Part shown: one piece after another, positions 1 to 8,050 of the stretch
Numbering within the stretch: the stretch's first letter is position 1
Layout: each line of letters opens with the position of its first letter
Source: Uruburuella suis
Lineage (GTDB): Bacteria; Pseudomonadota; Gammaproteobacteria; Burkholderiales; Neisseriaceae
DNA length: 64,000 bases
NCBI RefSeq assembly: GCF_004341385.1
Contig: NZ_SLXE01000009.1
Location: 18,632-82,631 of the forward strand
Reading direction: 5' to 3'
Translations under genes and position numbers: made by a program
The notes under the pieces: generated by a model
Told to the model about the DNA's origin: nothing
Database searches by the model: none
The model's input: the letters and a program-made list of their open reading frames with translations, nothing else

Positions 1-451
1 CTTCTGAAATTTCTTTGTCTTTCAGCAGGCGTTTGAAATCATTGTTGGCATCGCGGCGCACATTGCGGATGGCCACGCGGCCTTCTTCGGCTTCGGCGCG
101 CACCACTTTGATCAAGTCGCGGCGGCGCTCTTCGGTGAGCATGGGCATGGGCACGCGGATCAAATCGCCCATAGAAGAGGGATTGAGGCCGAGATTGGAA
201 TCGCGGATGGCTTTTTCAATTGCGCCGGCCATATTGCTCTCAAACGGCTTCACGCCGATGGTGCGCGCATCAATCAGGGTAACGTTGGCCACTTGGCTCA
301 CCGGCACGGGGCTGCCGTAATATTCCACGTCAACCTGATCGAGCAGGCCGGTGTGGGCGCGGCCGGTGCGCACTTTGGCAAGGTTTTCTTTCAACACTTC
401 CAGCGAGCGCTGCATTTTGCTGTCGGCAGATTTTTGAATATCGTTAATCAT
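1..451 (-). CDS. frr: Ribosome recycling factor (3' part outside window)
   Basis: Releases ribosomes from mRNA after termination, together with EF-G. The minus-strand frame opens at 451 and reads MINDIQKSADSKM..., followed by the family hallmarks RTGRAHTGLLD, YYGSPVPVSQVAN, RVPMPMLTEERR and VAIRNVRRDAN. About 150 of the usual 185 residues are present; the frame is still open at base 1, so the C-terminal helix of domain I lies beyond the window. It is the last visible gene of the rpsB-tsf-pyrH-frr series, all on the minus strand, which is the usual bacterial order. A DUS hairpin separates it from pyrH, so it may have its own promoter. Confidence 0.96.
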   Translation of the reverse strand, partial: MINDIQKSADSKMQRSLEVLKENLAKVRTGRAHTGLLDQVDVEYYGSPVPVSQVANVTLIDARTIGVKPFESNMAGAIEKAIRDSNLGLNPSSMGDLIRVPMPMLTEERRRDLIKVVRAEAEEGRVAIRNVRRDANNDFKRLLKDKEISE

Positions 452-567
452 AGGGCGGTTTCTTCCAGACTAATCGTTTATCGGTAAATAGGTTTGGGAT
501 CTGCTCGCATTTTATCTGCGGGTGAGATTTTGAACATTATATAGAGGCAAAATATCAACAGATCCAC

Positions 568-595
568 AGGCCGTCTGAAACGTTTCAGACGGCCT
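568..595 (-). terminator. DUS inverted-repeat hairpin after pyrH
   Basis: AGGCCGTCTGAA and its reverse complement form a near-perfect stem of 14 bp between the pyrH stop and frr. Paired uptake sequences of this type act as terminators in Neisseriaceae. There is no long U tract, so its efficiency is uncertain. Confidence 0.65.
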
Positions 596-688
596 GAAGC
601 TCAGTAAAGCCGCATAGTACCGTGGATGCGGGCGGCTGACAATGAATTTCACACAGGCGAAAGATGCAGCTGCCGCACGGCATCAGGC

Positions 689-1408
689 TTAATAATGCAC
701 CAGCGTGCCTTCGTCTTCGCCCACCACCACACGCTTGAGCGCGCCTTCTTTGGCGATGCCGAACACCACGATATTGAGCTTTTGCTCGCGACAAAGGGCA
801 AACGCGGTGGCATCCATCACTTTCAGGTTTTTACTCAGGGCTTCATCAAAGGTGATGGTTTGATAGCGGGTGGCGGAGGGGTCTTTTTTCGGGTCGGCGG
901 TGTACACACCGTCGACATTGGTGGCTTTGAGCATAATGTCGCAATTCATTTCCGCACCGCGCAGCGAGGCGGCGGTGTCGGTGGTGAAGAAGGGGTTGCC
1001 CGTGCCGGCGGCGAAAATCACCACTTTGCCCTCTTCCAGATATTGAATCGCTTTCGGACGCGCATAAGTTTCGGCGATTTGCTGCATGCTCAGCGCCGAT
1101 TGCACGCGCGCTTTGATGCCCAGCGATTCAAAGGCGTCTTTCAATGCCAACGCATTCATCACAGTGGCCATCATGCCCATATAATCGGCGGTGGCTCTGT
1201 CCATGCCTTGCGCCTGTGTGGCCACGCCGCGGAAAATATTGCCGCCGCCGATCACCACGCCCACCTGCACGCCCATGTCCACCACTTCTTTCACCTGGCC
1301 GACAATCTGCATAATGGTGTCGCGGTTAATGCCGAAGGCATCTTTGCCCATCAGCGCTTCGCCGGAAAGTTTCAATAAAACGCGTTTGTATTTGGTTTGC
1401 TGTGTCAT
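689..1408 (-). CDS. pyrH: Uridylate kinase (UMP kinase)
   Basis: Phosphorylates UMP to UDP in pyrimidine nucleotide synthesis; a cytoplasmic hexamer of the amino-acid-kinase fold, allosterically controlled by GTP and UTP in bacteria. The 239-residue protein begins MTQQTKYKRVLLKLSGEALMG; KLSGEAL is the phosphate-binding start of the family. GGGNIFRG, GTGNPFFTTDTAA, ADPKKDP and the C-terminal region with GTLVHY follow in the expected order. Length matches the family (about 240). The start is supported by AAAGG seven bases upstream. It sits between tsf and frr as in most proteobacteria. Confidence 0.97.
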   Translation of the reverse strand: MTQQTKYKRVLLKLSGEALMGKDAFGINRDTIMQIVGQVKEVVDMGVQVGVVIGGGNIFRGVATQAQGMDRATADYMGMMATVMNALALKDAFESLGIKARVQSALSMQQIAETYARPKAIQYLEEGKVVIFAAGTGNPFFTTDTAASLRGAEMNCDIMLKATNVDGVYTADPKKDPSATRYQTITFDEALSKNLKVMDATAFALCREQKLNIVVFGIAKEGALKRVVVGEDEGTLVHY

Positions 1409-1443
1409 GGAATACCTTTGCTTTCGTTGCGGTTGGCTGATGC

Positions 1444-1470
1444 AGGCCGTCTGAAGCTTTCAGACGGCCT
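1444..1470 (-). terminator. DUS hairpin upstream of pyrH
   Basis: Head-to-head AG-DUS pair (AGGCCGTCTGAAGC then TTTCAGACGGCCT) in the tsf-pyrH gap. It lies after the stronger tsf terminator at 1631-1675 and before the pyrH start. Confidence 0.5.
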
Positions 1471-1630
1471 ATCGTAAAATCATTAAATGTGCCGTGTGTT
1501 GACGATGGGATAAAACGGCAAATGCGGGTTATTGTACGCCGCCTTTGGGTTAAAGATTGCTAATCTTGCCGAACGGCCGCCGCATATAGCAGATGGCCGG
1601 CTTGAGCCCGCCATTCATCCCTTTACCCTC

Positions 1631-1675
1631 AAAAAAAAGCACCCCGATTCAAAACTGAATCTGAGTGCTTTTTTT
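1631..1675 (-). terminator. Rho-independent terminator of rpsB-tsf
   Basis: Read on the minus strand, an imperfect stem (AAAGCACTCAGATTC pairing with GAATCGGGGTGCTTT) is followed by a run of T. It lies just beyond the tsf stop and is a classical intrinsic terminator without a DUS. Confidence 0.85.
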
Positions 1676-1684
1676 CACGGGGTA

Positions 1685-2560
1685 TTACACCTTGGCGGCA
1701 GCGGCCACTTCGGCTGCATAATCCACCACGGCTTTTTCGATGCCGTCGCCCACTTTATAGCGCACAAAATGCACCACTTCGGCATTATTCTCTTTCAGGA
1801 ATTGCGCCACGGTTTGGTCGGGATTGATCACAAATGCTTGGCCGTTGAGGGTGATTTCAGCCAGATATTTGTTGATGCGGCCATCTACCATTTTGGCCAC
1901 GATTTCGGCAGGTTTGCCCGAAGCGTTGGCCTGCTCGGTGTAGATGTGGCGCTCTTTTTCAATCAGCTCTTGGTCAACCTGGTCGGCAGACACGCATTGC
2001 GGCTTGGCGGCCACGATGTGCATGCCCACTTTGCGGGCCACGTCTTCCGCGCCTTTGAATTCAACCAACACGCCTTCGCCGGCGGCAGCGCCGTGGATGT
2101 AGGCGGTCAAGTTGTTGGCGGTTTCGATGCGCTCGAAACGGCGCACGCTGATGTTTTCGCCCAATTTGGCAATCACGGCTTTGCGCACGGCTTCAACGGT
2201 TTCGCCATCGGCGGTTTTCACTTCGCCCAAAGCGGCCACATCGGCAGGGTTGCCGGCCACCACGGCTTGCGCTGCGGCTTGGGCAAAGGCCAGAAAGCTT
2301 TCGTCTTTGGCCACAAAGTCGGTTTCGCAGTTTACTTCAACCAATGCGCCCACATTGCCTTCGATGGCATAAGCCAGCACGCCTTCGGCGGCGGTGCGGC
2401 CGGCCAATTTGCCGGCTTTGGCGCCGGATTTGATGCGCAGGATTTCTTCGGCTTTTTCCATGTTGCCATCGGCTTCAACCAGGGCTTTTTTGCATTCCAT
2501 CATGCCCAGGCCGGTGGCGGCGCGCAGGTCGCCCACCATTTTTGCGGTAATTGCAGACAT
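1685..2560 (-). CDS. tsf: Elongation factor Ts
   Basis: Nucleotide exchange factor for EF-Tu. The 291-residue protein starts MSAITAKMVGDLRAATGLGM, has the UBA-like N-terminal domain, and carries the signature NCETDFVAKDESF that contacts EF-Tu. The start at 2560 is chosen because AGGAGTGAAA lies just upstream and the family begins here; the frame stays open upstream into the rpsB end but that part is not homologous. It is slightly longer than the usual 284 residues. It is downstream of rpsB with a 118-bp gap holding a DUS with a decayed partner, and ends at a strong terminator. Confidence 0.97.
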   Translation of the reverse strand: MSAITAKMVGDLRAATGLGMMECKKALVEADGNMEKAEEILRIKSGAKAGKLAGRTAAEGVLAYAIEGNVGALVEVNCETDFVAKDESFLAFAQAAAQAVVAGNPADVAALGEVKTADGETVEAVRKAVIAKLGENISVRRFERIETANNLTAYIHGAAAGEGVLVEFKGAEDVARKVGMHIVAAKPQCVSADQVDQELIEKERHIYTEQANASGKPAEIVAKMVDGRINKYLAEITLNGQAFVINPDQTVAQFLKENNAEVVHFVRYKVGDGIEKAVVDYAAEVAAAAKV

Positions 2561-2678
2561 TTTCACTCCTAAGATATTGTCGGCATGCGGCGGTGCGCCG
2601 CATGAAAAATAGGGAAACAGGCCGTCTGAAAAGGTTTCAACACAGCCTGAAAAAAGGGGCTGCTGCCCCTTGATTGCC

Positions 2679-3413
2679 TTATTCGGCAGTTTGTTCAGCA
2701 GCTTGGGCAGCTTGAACGGTTTCTTGCAGCGATTGGTTTTTGCCTTCCAACACCGCATCGGCGATGCCGCGGCAGTAGAGACGGATGGCTTTGGCTGAAT
2801 CGTCGTTGCCCGGAATCACGTATTTCACGCCGTCGGGGCTGTTGTTGGTGTCCACCACGGCAATCACGGGGATGCCCAGTTTTTCGGCTTCAACCAAAGT
2901 GCCTTTTTGGTAACCGGTGTCGATTACGAAAATCGCGTCCGGCAGGCCTTTCATTTCTTTAATACCGCCCAGCGAGCGCTCCAGTTTTTCCACATCGCGC
3001 TGCATGTCGAGGATTTCTTTTTTGTTGAAGCCGCTCTCGTCAGCGTTTTCCAGAATGGCAGATTTCTCTTCCAAGCGCTTGATGGATTGCTTAACGGTTT
3101 TGTAGTTGGTGAGCATACCGCCCAACCAGCGGTGATCAACAAAAGGCATGCCGGCGCGGCTGGCTTCTTCGCGGATGATTTCGCGGGCTTGGCGTTTGGT
3201 GCCCACAAACAATACGGTGCCTTTATTGGCAACCAAGCGGCGAACCACGTCTTGCGCTTCTTGAAACAGCGGCAGGGTTTTTTCCAGGTTGACGATATGG
3301 ATTTTGTTGCGCGCGCCGAAAATGTATTGCTCCATTTTCGGGTTCCAGTAGCGGGTTTGATGGCCGAAGTGTACGCCGGCTTCCAGCATTTGACGCATGG
3401 TAACTTGTGACAT
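2679..3413 (-). CDS. rpsB: 30S ribosomal protein S2
   Basis: Structural protein of the small ribosomal subunit, needed for S1 binding. 244 residues with MSQVTMRQMLEAGVHFGHQT at the N-terminus, RYWNPKMEQYIFGARNKIHI, RWLGGMLTNYKT and PVIAVVDTNNSPDGV, all family signatures. The ribosome-binding site TAAGGAAAC precedes the ATG. The C-terminus is a low-complexity Ala/Glu/Gln tail. First gene of the minus-strand translation block; its promoter should lie in 3414-3500. Confidence 0.97.
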   Translation of the reverse strand: MSQVTMRQMLEAGVHFGHQTRYWNPKMEQYIFGARNKIHIVNLEKTLPLFQEAQDVVRRLVANKGTVLFVGTKRQAREIIREEASRAGMPFVDHRWLGGMLTNYKTVKQSIKRLEEKSAILENADESGFNKKEILDMQRDVEKLERSLGGIKEMKGLPDAIFVIDTGYQKGTLVEAEKLGIPVIAVVDTNNSPDGVKYVIPGNDDSAKAIRLYCRGIADAVLEGKNQSLQETVQAAQAAEQTAE

Positions 3414-3504
3414 TTTGTTTCCTTAAAGGGTTAAAGCAGACACTCAAGCGCATAGAACTTATTGATTCATAAGCACCCTTTGGCGCCAAGTGCGAGCGTT
3501 TCGA

Positions 3505-3534
3505 TAAATAAAAAGGCTTTCAAAAAATGAAAGC
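3505..3534 (-). terminator. Intrinsic terminator of the small membrane-protein gene
   Basis: On the minus strand GCTTTC-ATTTTTT-GAAAGC is followed by CTTTTTATTTAT, a short stem with a T-rich tail downstream of the gene at 3573-3770. It isolates that gene from rpsB. Confidence 0.65.
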
Positions 3535-3572
3535 TGCGGCATTATATAAGATATCCGGGCGCGTGAAAAGCT

Positions 3573-3770
3573 TTATTCTGCATCTTCCGCTTGCTTTTCC
3601 TGCGCCCGCAGCCGCCGGTTGCGCCGCCGCGTTTTCACCACCCAAAACACAAACAGGCTGGGCAGCACCGACCAAAACACCAGATAAATCAGCGCCCGCG
3701 CCACGCTGGGCTGCGCGGCGGCAAACATCACGGTAACGAATAAATAGCCGATGGCGATGATGTGCCACAT
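3573..3770 (-). CDS. Small two-helix membrane protein, function unknown
   Basis: A 65-residue protein. Residues 3-20 (HIIAIGYLFVTVMFAAA) and 26-45 (ALIYLVFWSVLPSLFVFWVV) are hydrophobic helices, followed by a strongly basic stretch KTRRRNRRLRAQEKQ and an acidic end, so the C-terminus is expected in the cytoplasm. AAGGGAAAC lies just before the ATG and a terminator follows, so it looks like a real one-gene unit. I do not recognise a named family. It is divergent from fau, with the gap holding a possible RNA gene. Confidence 0.7.
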   Translation of the reverse strand: MWHIIAIGYLFVTVMFAAAQPSVARALIYLVFWSVLPSLFVFWVVKTRRRNRRLRAQEKQAEDAE

Positions 3771-3819
3771 AGTTTCCCTTATTTTGATGAAGGTTTGATT
3801 TCAGAAGGTTTGATTTCAG

Positions 3820-3955
3820 ACGGCCTGTCGGCATTATCCGCTGCCCCCGCCCTTCGGACAAGGCATGCACAGCATAGACTTGCCCGAAGCAGCAGGCTAA
3901 ACTTGAAGCCCGAGCCACCACACGGCAAGCGGCCTGCCGCCTTGCCGCCCTCTGC
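3820..3955 (+). ncRNA. Possible structured RNA, candidate 6S RNA (ssrS)
   Basis: The gap before fau is where 6S RNA lies in many proteobacteria. It holds two strong stems: 3852-3889 (CTTCGG...CCGAAG with inner CAAG/CTTG and ATGC/GCAT pairs) and about 3929-3951 (GGCAAG-CGGC...GCCG-CTTGCC). Between them AGGCTAAACTTGAA resembles the conserved AGCCTTAAAACTG segment of enterobacterial 6S. I could not find the matching 5' half of the closing stem, so both identity and ends are uncertain. Confidence 0.3.
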
Positions 3956-3958
3956 CTG

Positions 3959-4540
3959 ATGGATATTCCTACCGACAAATCCGCCCTGCGCCGCACCTTG
4001 CGCCGCGCACGCCAACAGCTCGGCCGCGATGAGCGCCGACGCGCCACGCGCCGCATCCAGCGCCATTTGTTCCGCCACATCAAACGCGGCGCGCGCATCG
4101 GCGTGTATTGGCCCATCGGCAGCGAATTGCGGCTCGATGATTTTATTCAAACGGCCTTGCAACGCGGCGCGCGCGTTTATCTGCCTTATATCGAGCCGGG
4201 CAGGCTCAGATTATGGTTTACGCCTTATTGCGCCGATGCCGCGCAGGCCGAACGTGCGCGTGGCCGTCTGAAAATACCGCAATTTCACGGTGAAAAAATC
4301 CGCGCCCACCGCCTCAACACGCTGCTGCTGCCCTTGGTGGGCATCGACAACGAAGGCTACCGGCTCGGCCAAGGCGGCGGCTATTATGATGCCTCGCTCG
4401 CCGCCACCCGCCACCGCTTGCAGCCGCACAAAATCGGCGTGGGTTTTGCCTGCCAGCGCCACAACGGCAGGCTGCCGCGCGAAGCACACGATATGCGGCT
4501 CGATGGCTTTGTGTGCGAACACGGTTGGCGCCGTTTTTAG
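3959..4540 (+). CDS. fau: 5-formyltetrahydrofolate cyclo-ligase
   Basis: Converts 5-formyl-THF to 5,10-methenyl-THF using ATP (one-carbon metabolism). 193 residues. The N-terminal helix LRRTLRRARQQLG, the segment YWPIGSELRLDDFI and the C-terminal nucleotide/folate signature LLLPLVGIDNEGYRLGQGGGYYD mark the family. There is no clear ribosome-binding site before ATG 3959; it is the first Met in the frame. The stop TAG at 4538-4540 is also the first bases of repeat R4a, so the repeat may have set the present C-terminus. Confidence 0.92.
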   Translation: MDIPTDKSALRRTLRRARQQLGRDERRRATRRIQRHLFRHIKRGARIGVYWPIGSELRLDDFIQTALQRGARVYLPYIEPGRLRLWFTPYCADAAQAERARGRLKIPQFHGEKIRAHRLNTLLLPLVGIDNEGYRLGQGGGYYDASLAATRHRLQPHKIGVGFACQRHNGRLPREAHDMRLDGFVCEHGWRRF

Positions 4541-4664
4541 GGTCTGCCCACTTTTCATCTGCGCGTCAGATTTTGAGCGCAAAAGTGCGTTTGCAAGGCG
4601 GAAAACGCAGCGGGCACACTTTATGAACCAAAAGATTGCCGCGAGATTAGGTTGTGAACGGCTC
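4538..4664. repeat. R4a, shortened R4 repeat overlapping the fau stop
   Basis: Starts TAGGGTCTGCCCAC and ends near GTGAACGGCTCCA. The inside (TTTTGAGCGCAAAAG, GCAAGGCG, CAAAAGATTGCCGCGAGAT) matches the 159-bp copies at 14310 and 55774, but about 30 bp are missing and the right end has decayed. Confidence 0.7.
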
Positions 4665-4812
4665 CAGTGCCGACGTTTTCAGACGACCATATCCCAACAT
4701 CAAGCAGGCCGTCTGAAACGGTTTGCCTATTTTTACCAAGGCTTTCGCTTTAATTTGCGCCATTTCGCGCCATTTAAGCGCCGTTACTTTAATCCATGCA
4801 AAAGGAAAATCC

Positions 4813-5052
4813 ATGCAATCGGTTGTTTCTTACGCCGCGTCTTATCCGCACACCTGCAACAAGGCGCTTTATGTGGCCATGGCGCTTTTGTTCGGCTCGT
4901 TTGGTGTGCATAAATTCTGCGCCGGCCGCGTGTGGATGGGCATTATTTATTTTCTGTTCAGCTGGACGTTTATCCCCGGCGTGATCGGCATCATCGAGGG
5001 CATTTTGGCGGCTTTCAAACCCACAGATTCATTGGGCGCGATTGTGGTTTGA
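4813..5052 (+). CDS. TM2-domain membrane protein
   Basis: A 79-residue protein with the TM2 pattern: a first helix ALYVAMALLFGSFGVHKF, a short polar turn CAGRVWMG, then a second helix IIYFLFSWTFIPGVIGIIEG. Start 4813 is preceded by AAAGGAAAATCC; the frame extends upstream but without homology. Function of bacterial TM2 proteins is unknown; they occur as small inner-membrane proteins, often alone. It is followed by a bidirectional DUS terminator shared with the convergent nlpD-like gene. Confidence 0.8.
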   Translation: MQSVVSYAASYPHTCNKALYVAMALLFGSFGVHKFCAGRVWMGIIYFLFSWTFIPGVIGIIEGILAAFKPTDSLGAIVV

Positions 5053-5070
5053 TGCACAATTCGCAAGCAT

Positions 5071-5112
5071 AAAAAAGGCCGTCTGAACGATTTATGTTTC
5101 AGACGGCCTTTG
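5071..5112. terminator. Bidirectional DUS terminator
   Basis: AAAAAAGGCCGTCTGAA, a 10-base loop, then TTCAGACGGCCTTT. A and T tracts flank the stem on both sides, so it can end transcripts from the TM2 gene and from the convergent lipoprotein gene. Confidence 0.8.
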
Positions 5113-5136
5113 GTTTTCACCGCAAATCGGCTTCAC

Positions 5137-5832
5137 TCAGCGGTTGAGATACGGCATCGGATTCACCGCTTTGCCGTTGATGCGCACTTCGAAATGCAGC
5201 TTTACGCGATCGCTGTCGCTGCTGCCCATGGTGGCGATGGTTTGGCCGGCGCGCACGGCTTGGTCTTTTTGCACATGCAGCGCGTCGTTGTGTGCATAAG
5301 CGGTGAGCGTGCTGCTGTTGTGGTTGATTAAAATCAGCTTGCCATAGCCGCGCACGCCCTCGCCCACATAAAGCACTTTGCCCGCGGCCGCCGCCTTCAC
5401 CGGCTCGCCGCGCGTGCCGCCGATGTCGATGCCTTTATTGGTGGTGCCGTTGTAGTTGGCGATAATATTGCGGCTGCCCTCTGCCACCGGCCATTGCATA
5501 TTCAAACGATTCACCGGCGCTACGGTGGTGGCTGTGCGGCTGCCGCTGCTGCTCGTGCTGCGACTGGCGCTGCTACTGCTGCCGCTGCGCACACGCAATA
5601 CCTGTCCCACTTCGATTTGCGAGGTGTCGCGCAGATTGTTCCAACGCGCCAGCGTGTTCACACTTTGACCGAAGCGCAGGCCGATGCGGTAGAGATTGTC
5701 GCCCGGCTGCACGCGGTAGTAGCCTTCGGGCACGGGGCCTGTGGATGCGCTGCCGGCGCAGGCGCTCAATATGCCCACGGCGGCGGCCAGCACAACGGCT
5801 TTCAAAGAAAAAACGGAATATTTCATGTTCAT
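5137..5832 (-). CDS. nlpD: NlpD-type murein hydrolase activator lipoprotein (LysM + degenerate M23)
   Basis: 231 residues from ATG 5832 (ATG 5826 is equally possible; no strong ribosome-binding site). A lipoprotein signal ends in LSAC (Cys about 25). A LysM domain (YRVQPGDNLYRIGLRFGQS, about 35-80) binds peptidoglycan, then a Ser/Thr-rich linker of about 25 residues, then an M23 fold (about 130-231). The zinc His of active M23 enzymes is replaced: NKGIDIGG stands where HKGIDI would be. As in NlpD and EnvC, this predicts an inactive protease that activates a cell-wall amidase during division. This matches the known neisserial NlpD type. Monocistronic, convergent with the TM2 gene. Confidence 0.88.
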   Translation of the reverse strand: MNMKYSVFSLKAVVLAAAVGILSACAGSASTGPVPEGYYRVQPGDNLYRIGLRFGQSVNTLARWNNLRDTSQIEVGQVLRVRSGSSSSASRSTSSSGSRTATTVAPVNRLNMQWPVAEGSRNIIANYNGTTNKGIDIGGTRGEPVKAAAAGKVLYVGEGVRGYGKLILINHNSSTLTAYAHNDALHVQKDQAVRAGQTIATMGSSDSDRVKLHFEVRINGKAVNPMPYLNR

Positions 5833-6044
5833 GAAGATAAGAATAACAAATCCTGACCCGTGTCCGACAGCCAAACGCCGCCGATTGCAGCAGCTTTACC
5901 TTTTTTTACGCCACACCCGGCGCGGCGGCGCGCGCACGATGCGCGGGCAATTTACCCGTTTTCACACCCGCCGCGCTTGAAAGCAGGCGCGGCGGGCATT
6001 ATGTTTACGGCTCGAAATTCAAAAAAATAAAAGGATTAACCATT

Positions 6045-6521
6045 ATGCGCTTTTTCGGTATCGGCTTTTTGGTGCTGATTTTTCTGGAAATCATGTCTAT
6101 CGTGTGGGTGGCCGACTGGCTGGGCGGCGGCATCACGCTGCTTTTGATGATTGTCAGCTTTATTGCCGGCGTGATGATGCTGCGCAACACCGGTTTGTCG
6201 GGCATTTTGCTCGCCGGCGCGGCCATGCGCAGCGGCGGCGAGGTGTCGATGTATCAGCTTTTATGGCCGATACGCTACACCGTGGCCGCATTATTGCTGA
6301 TGAGCCCGGGCTTTGTGTCGCTGCTGATTGCGCTGATTCTGCTTTTGCCCATTAAAGGCCGGCCGATTGCCGAAACCGGCGGCATGTTTACCGCGCAAGG
6401 CACTTTCCGCCAGCCGCGCCGCAACGATGAGGGCGACATTATCGAGGGCGAATTTACGGTGGAGCCGGAGGAAAAACCGGCGCCGAAACAGCCCGACTAT
6501 ATCGAACACAAGCGCGATTAA
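6045..6521 (+). CDS. fxsA: FxsA family cytoplasmic-membrane protein
   Basis: 158 residues with helices near 1-20 (RFFGIGFLVLIFLEIMSIVW), 27-50 and 78-107. The segment WVADWLGGGITLLLMI and the later LLMSPGFVSLLIALILLLP are typical of FxsA, a protein linked to phage F exclusion when overproduced in E. coli; its normal job is unknown. The C-terminal third is hydrophilic and acidic. AAGGATTAACC precedes the ATG. A palindromic DUS terminator follows. Confidence 0.88.
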   Translation: MRFFGIGFLVLIFLEIMSIVWVADWLGGGITLLLMIVSFIAGVMMLRNTGLSGILLAGAAMRSGGEVSMYQLLWPIRYTVAALLLMSPGFVSLLIALILLLPIKGRPIAETGGMFTAQGTFRQPRRNDEGDIIEGEFTVEPEEKPAPKQPDYIEHKRD

Positions 6522-6540
6522 ATCATCCTGCCCGATTGAA

Positions 6541-6572
6541 ACAGGCCGTCTGAAAAGTTTTCAGACGGCCTG
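6541..6572. terminator. Bidirectional DUS terminator
   Basis: ACAGGCCGTCTGAAAA and its reverse complement make a perfect 16-bp stem between convergent fxsA and the DUF3579-GNAT gene. Confidence 0.75.
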
Positions 6573-6599
6573 TTTCCGTGTTCCAAACCATTACTCAAA

Positions 6600-7445
6600 T
6601 CAATCGAGCTTGTGCACAAAATGGTGCGCACTGATTTCATAGCCGTTTTCAAAATAAAGCCGGTGCGCCTGGGTGCGATCGCTGCCCACATTGGAATCGA
6701 TGTGAATCTGCTGAATGCCTGCCGCCTCGGCGATGCGGCGCACTTCTGCCAACAGGCGCGCGGCATAACCTTTGCCGCGGCTTTGCGGAATGGTGACCAC
6801 ATCATCGATATGGATATGGCGGCCGCTCACCAAATTGATTTCTTCACGGAAACCGCACACAGCCACGGCATTGGTTTTGCCTTCTTCGAAAATGCCCAGC
6901 AAACGGTAGCCTTGGCTGCGTTGCAGATTATTCACTTGCTCGACAAAGCGGTTGACATCAGTGAGCATGGGGCGCAGCACGCTCAATGCGCCAAACGCCA
7001 CGGCCGTTTCACCGGCTTCAATCTCACGCAGCACGCTGCCGGCGGGCACGCCGGCCTCTTGGCGCGCGGCCTGCTCTTCGGCGCTCTGCTTCTCTTCAAT
7101 CGCCTGCGCCAGCGACACTTTCGACTCGGCCGCCGCCTCAGCCTGCTCGCTGCGCTCATCCAATAGCGCTTTGCAATCCATTACGCGCAAATCATTGTCG
7201 GCAGCGAAATCCATCAAAAAGCGGAACATGGCCGGGTTGATTTCTTCGAGCTTTTTATCCACCGCCACACAGCGCACCTTATCCACCAGCATGGGCCGCA
7301 CCCATTGGTGGTAGGCCAGCCGGTTGCCTTTGTCGAATGAAGACAAAATGCCGCACAAACGCTCGGCCCAATCGCTGGGGCGGAAGGTTTTGCCCTTGCT
7401 GGTGGTGCCGTGAATCACGATTTCATAAGGGTTGCAAACTAACAT
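6600..7445 (-). CDS. DUF3579 - GNAT acetyltransferase fusion protein
   Basis: 281 residues in three parts. Residues 1-95 match DUF3579, a small beta-proteobacterial domain (FRPSDWAERLCGIL, VRPMLVDKVRCVAVD, FLMDFAADNDLRVMDC). About 96-145 is an Ala/Glu-rich, probably coiled-coil linker. Residues 146-281 are a GNAT domain: VVTIPQSRGKGYAARLLAEV is the acetyl-CoA loop (R/Q-x-x-G-x-G/A) and AHRLYFENGYE the C-terminal motif. Substrate unknown; the DUF3579 part may guide target choice (inference). GAGAAG lies close to the start at 7445. Single gene. Confidence 0.85.
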   Translation of the reverse strand: MLVCNPYEIVIHGTTSKGKTFRPSDWAERLCGILSSFDKGNRLAYHQWVRPMLVDKVRCVAVDKKLEEINPAMFRFLMDFAADNDLRVMDCKALLDERSEQAEAAAESKVSLAQAIEEKQSAEEQAARQEAGVPAGSVLREIEAGETAVAFGALSVLRPMLTDVNRFVEQVNNLQRSQGYRLLGIFEEGKTNAVAVCGFREEINLVSGRHIHIDDVVTIPQSRGKGYAARLLAEVRRIAEAAGIQQIHIDSNVGSDRTQAHRLYFENGYEISAHHFVHKLD

Positions 7446-7954
7446 GAGCGCTTCTCTAAAGGTAAGGTTGAACGACTGAGCGCCCGGGCGATGGTGCGCA
7501 AACAGTTCTATATATCATATCAAAAATATCAAAACACAGGGCTGCACAATCGCATCAGAGCCGCCTGTGGCTGCACTGCCTGCGCCATGCGGCACGCCAT
7601 ATGCGCTTTGCCATATGCGCTTTGCCAGCATTTCTCAGGCAACGGCCGCTTGAATCAGCCGAATTATACCCGATGCCGCGCCTGCTCCAAAATATTGTGC
7701 AGCCTGCGGCTTTTGGCTGTTGCTTTATTTCATTTTAAAAATTTCCCCACATTCATCGCCGGCTATTTTCAAGTGGCCATGCCGCTATTTTCGCGCCAAT
7801 CAGGCCGTCTGAAAACCAATTTTCTCAATAAAATATCAACATTTTATTATTTTTAAGAATAAATTGGCTTGCATCAAGCATGGGAAATAAATTTACAGAC
7901 AAGGCCGGCGGAATTTAACGCAGATTGCTGCTAATTTAATTTTTACCCTACCAA

Positions 7955-7966
7955 ATTGTCAACAAT
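7955..7966. promoter_or_regulatory. Palindromic operator, glnB site 1
   Basis: ATTGT-CA-ACAAT, a perfect inverted repeat identical in its ten fixed bases to the sites before urtA, ureA and ureJ. It lies 84 bp before the glnB start. Confidence 0.7.
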
Positions 7967-8022
7967 CCTATTGCGAACCGGTGGCTTTATCAGTAAGGTT
8001 GAGCCTGTGCATTTTTTAATCG

Positions 8023-8034
8023 ATTGTTGACATT
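8023..8034. promoter_or_regulatory. Palindromic operator, glnB site 2
   Basis: ATTGT-TG-ACATT, one base from the consensus, 68 bp after site 1 and directly before the glnB ribosome-binding site, a position suited to repression. Confidence 0.6.
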
Positions 8035-8050
8035 CCAAAAAGGAAGCATC

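Larger units (their letters stand above)
7446..8050. other. 605-bp gap upstream of glnB-amtB
   Basis: AT-rich and without a credible gene. It holds a direct repeat CATATGCGCTTTGC (about 7600-7625), a single DUS at 7802, a sigma-54-like TTGGC-N9-AGCAT at 7864-7880, and two copies of the ATTGT-NN-ACAAT palindrome. The length and content suggest a regulated promoter region for the PII-ammonium operon. Confidence 0.6.

Noticed and set aside
626..1378. 250-codon open frame opposite pyrH
   Set aside because: Antisense frame of a GC-rich conserved gene; no ribosome-binding site or homology.
2619..2655. Terminator between rpsB and tsf
   Set aside because: One DUS is intact but its partner has decayed, the stem is weak, and rpsB-tsf are normally cotranscribed.
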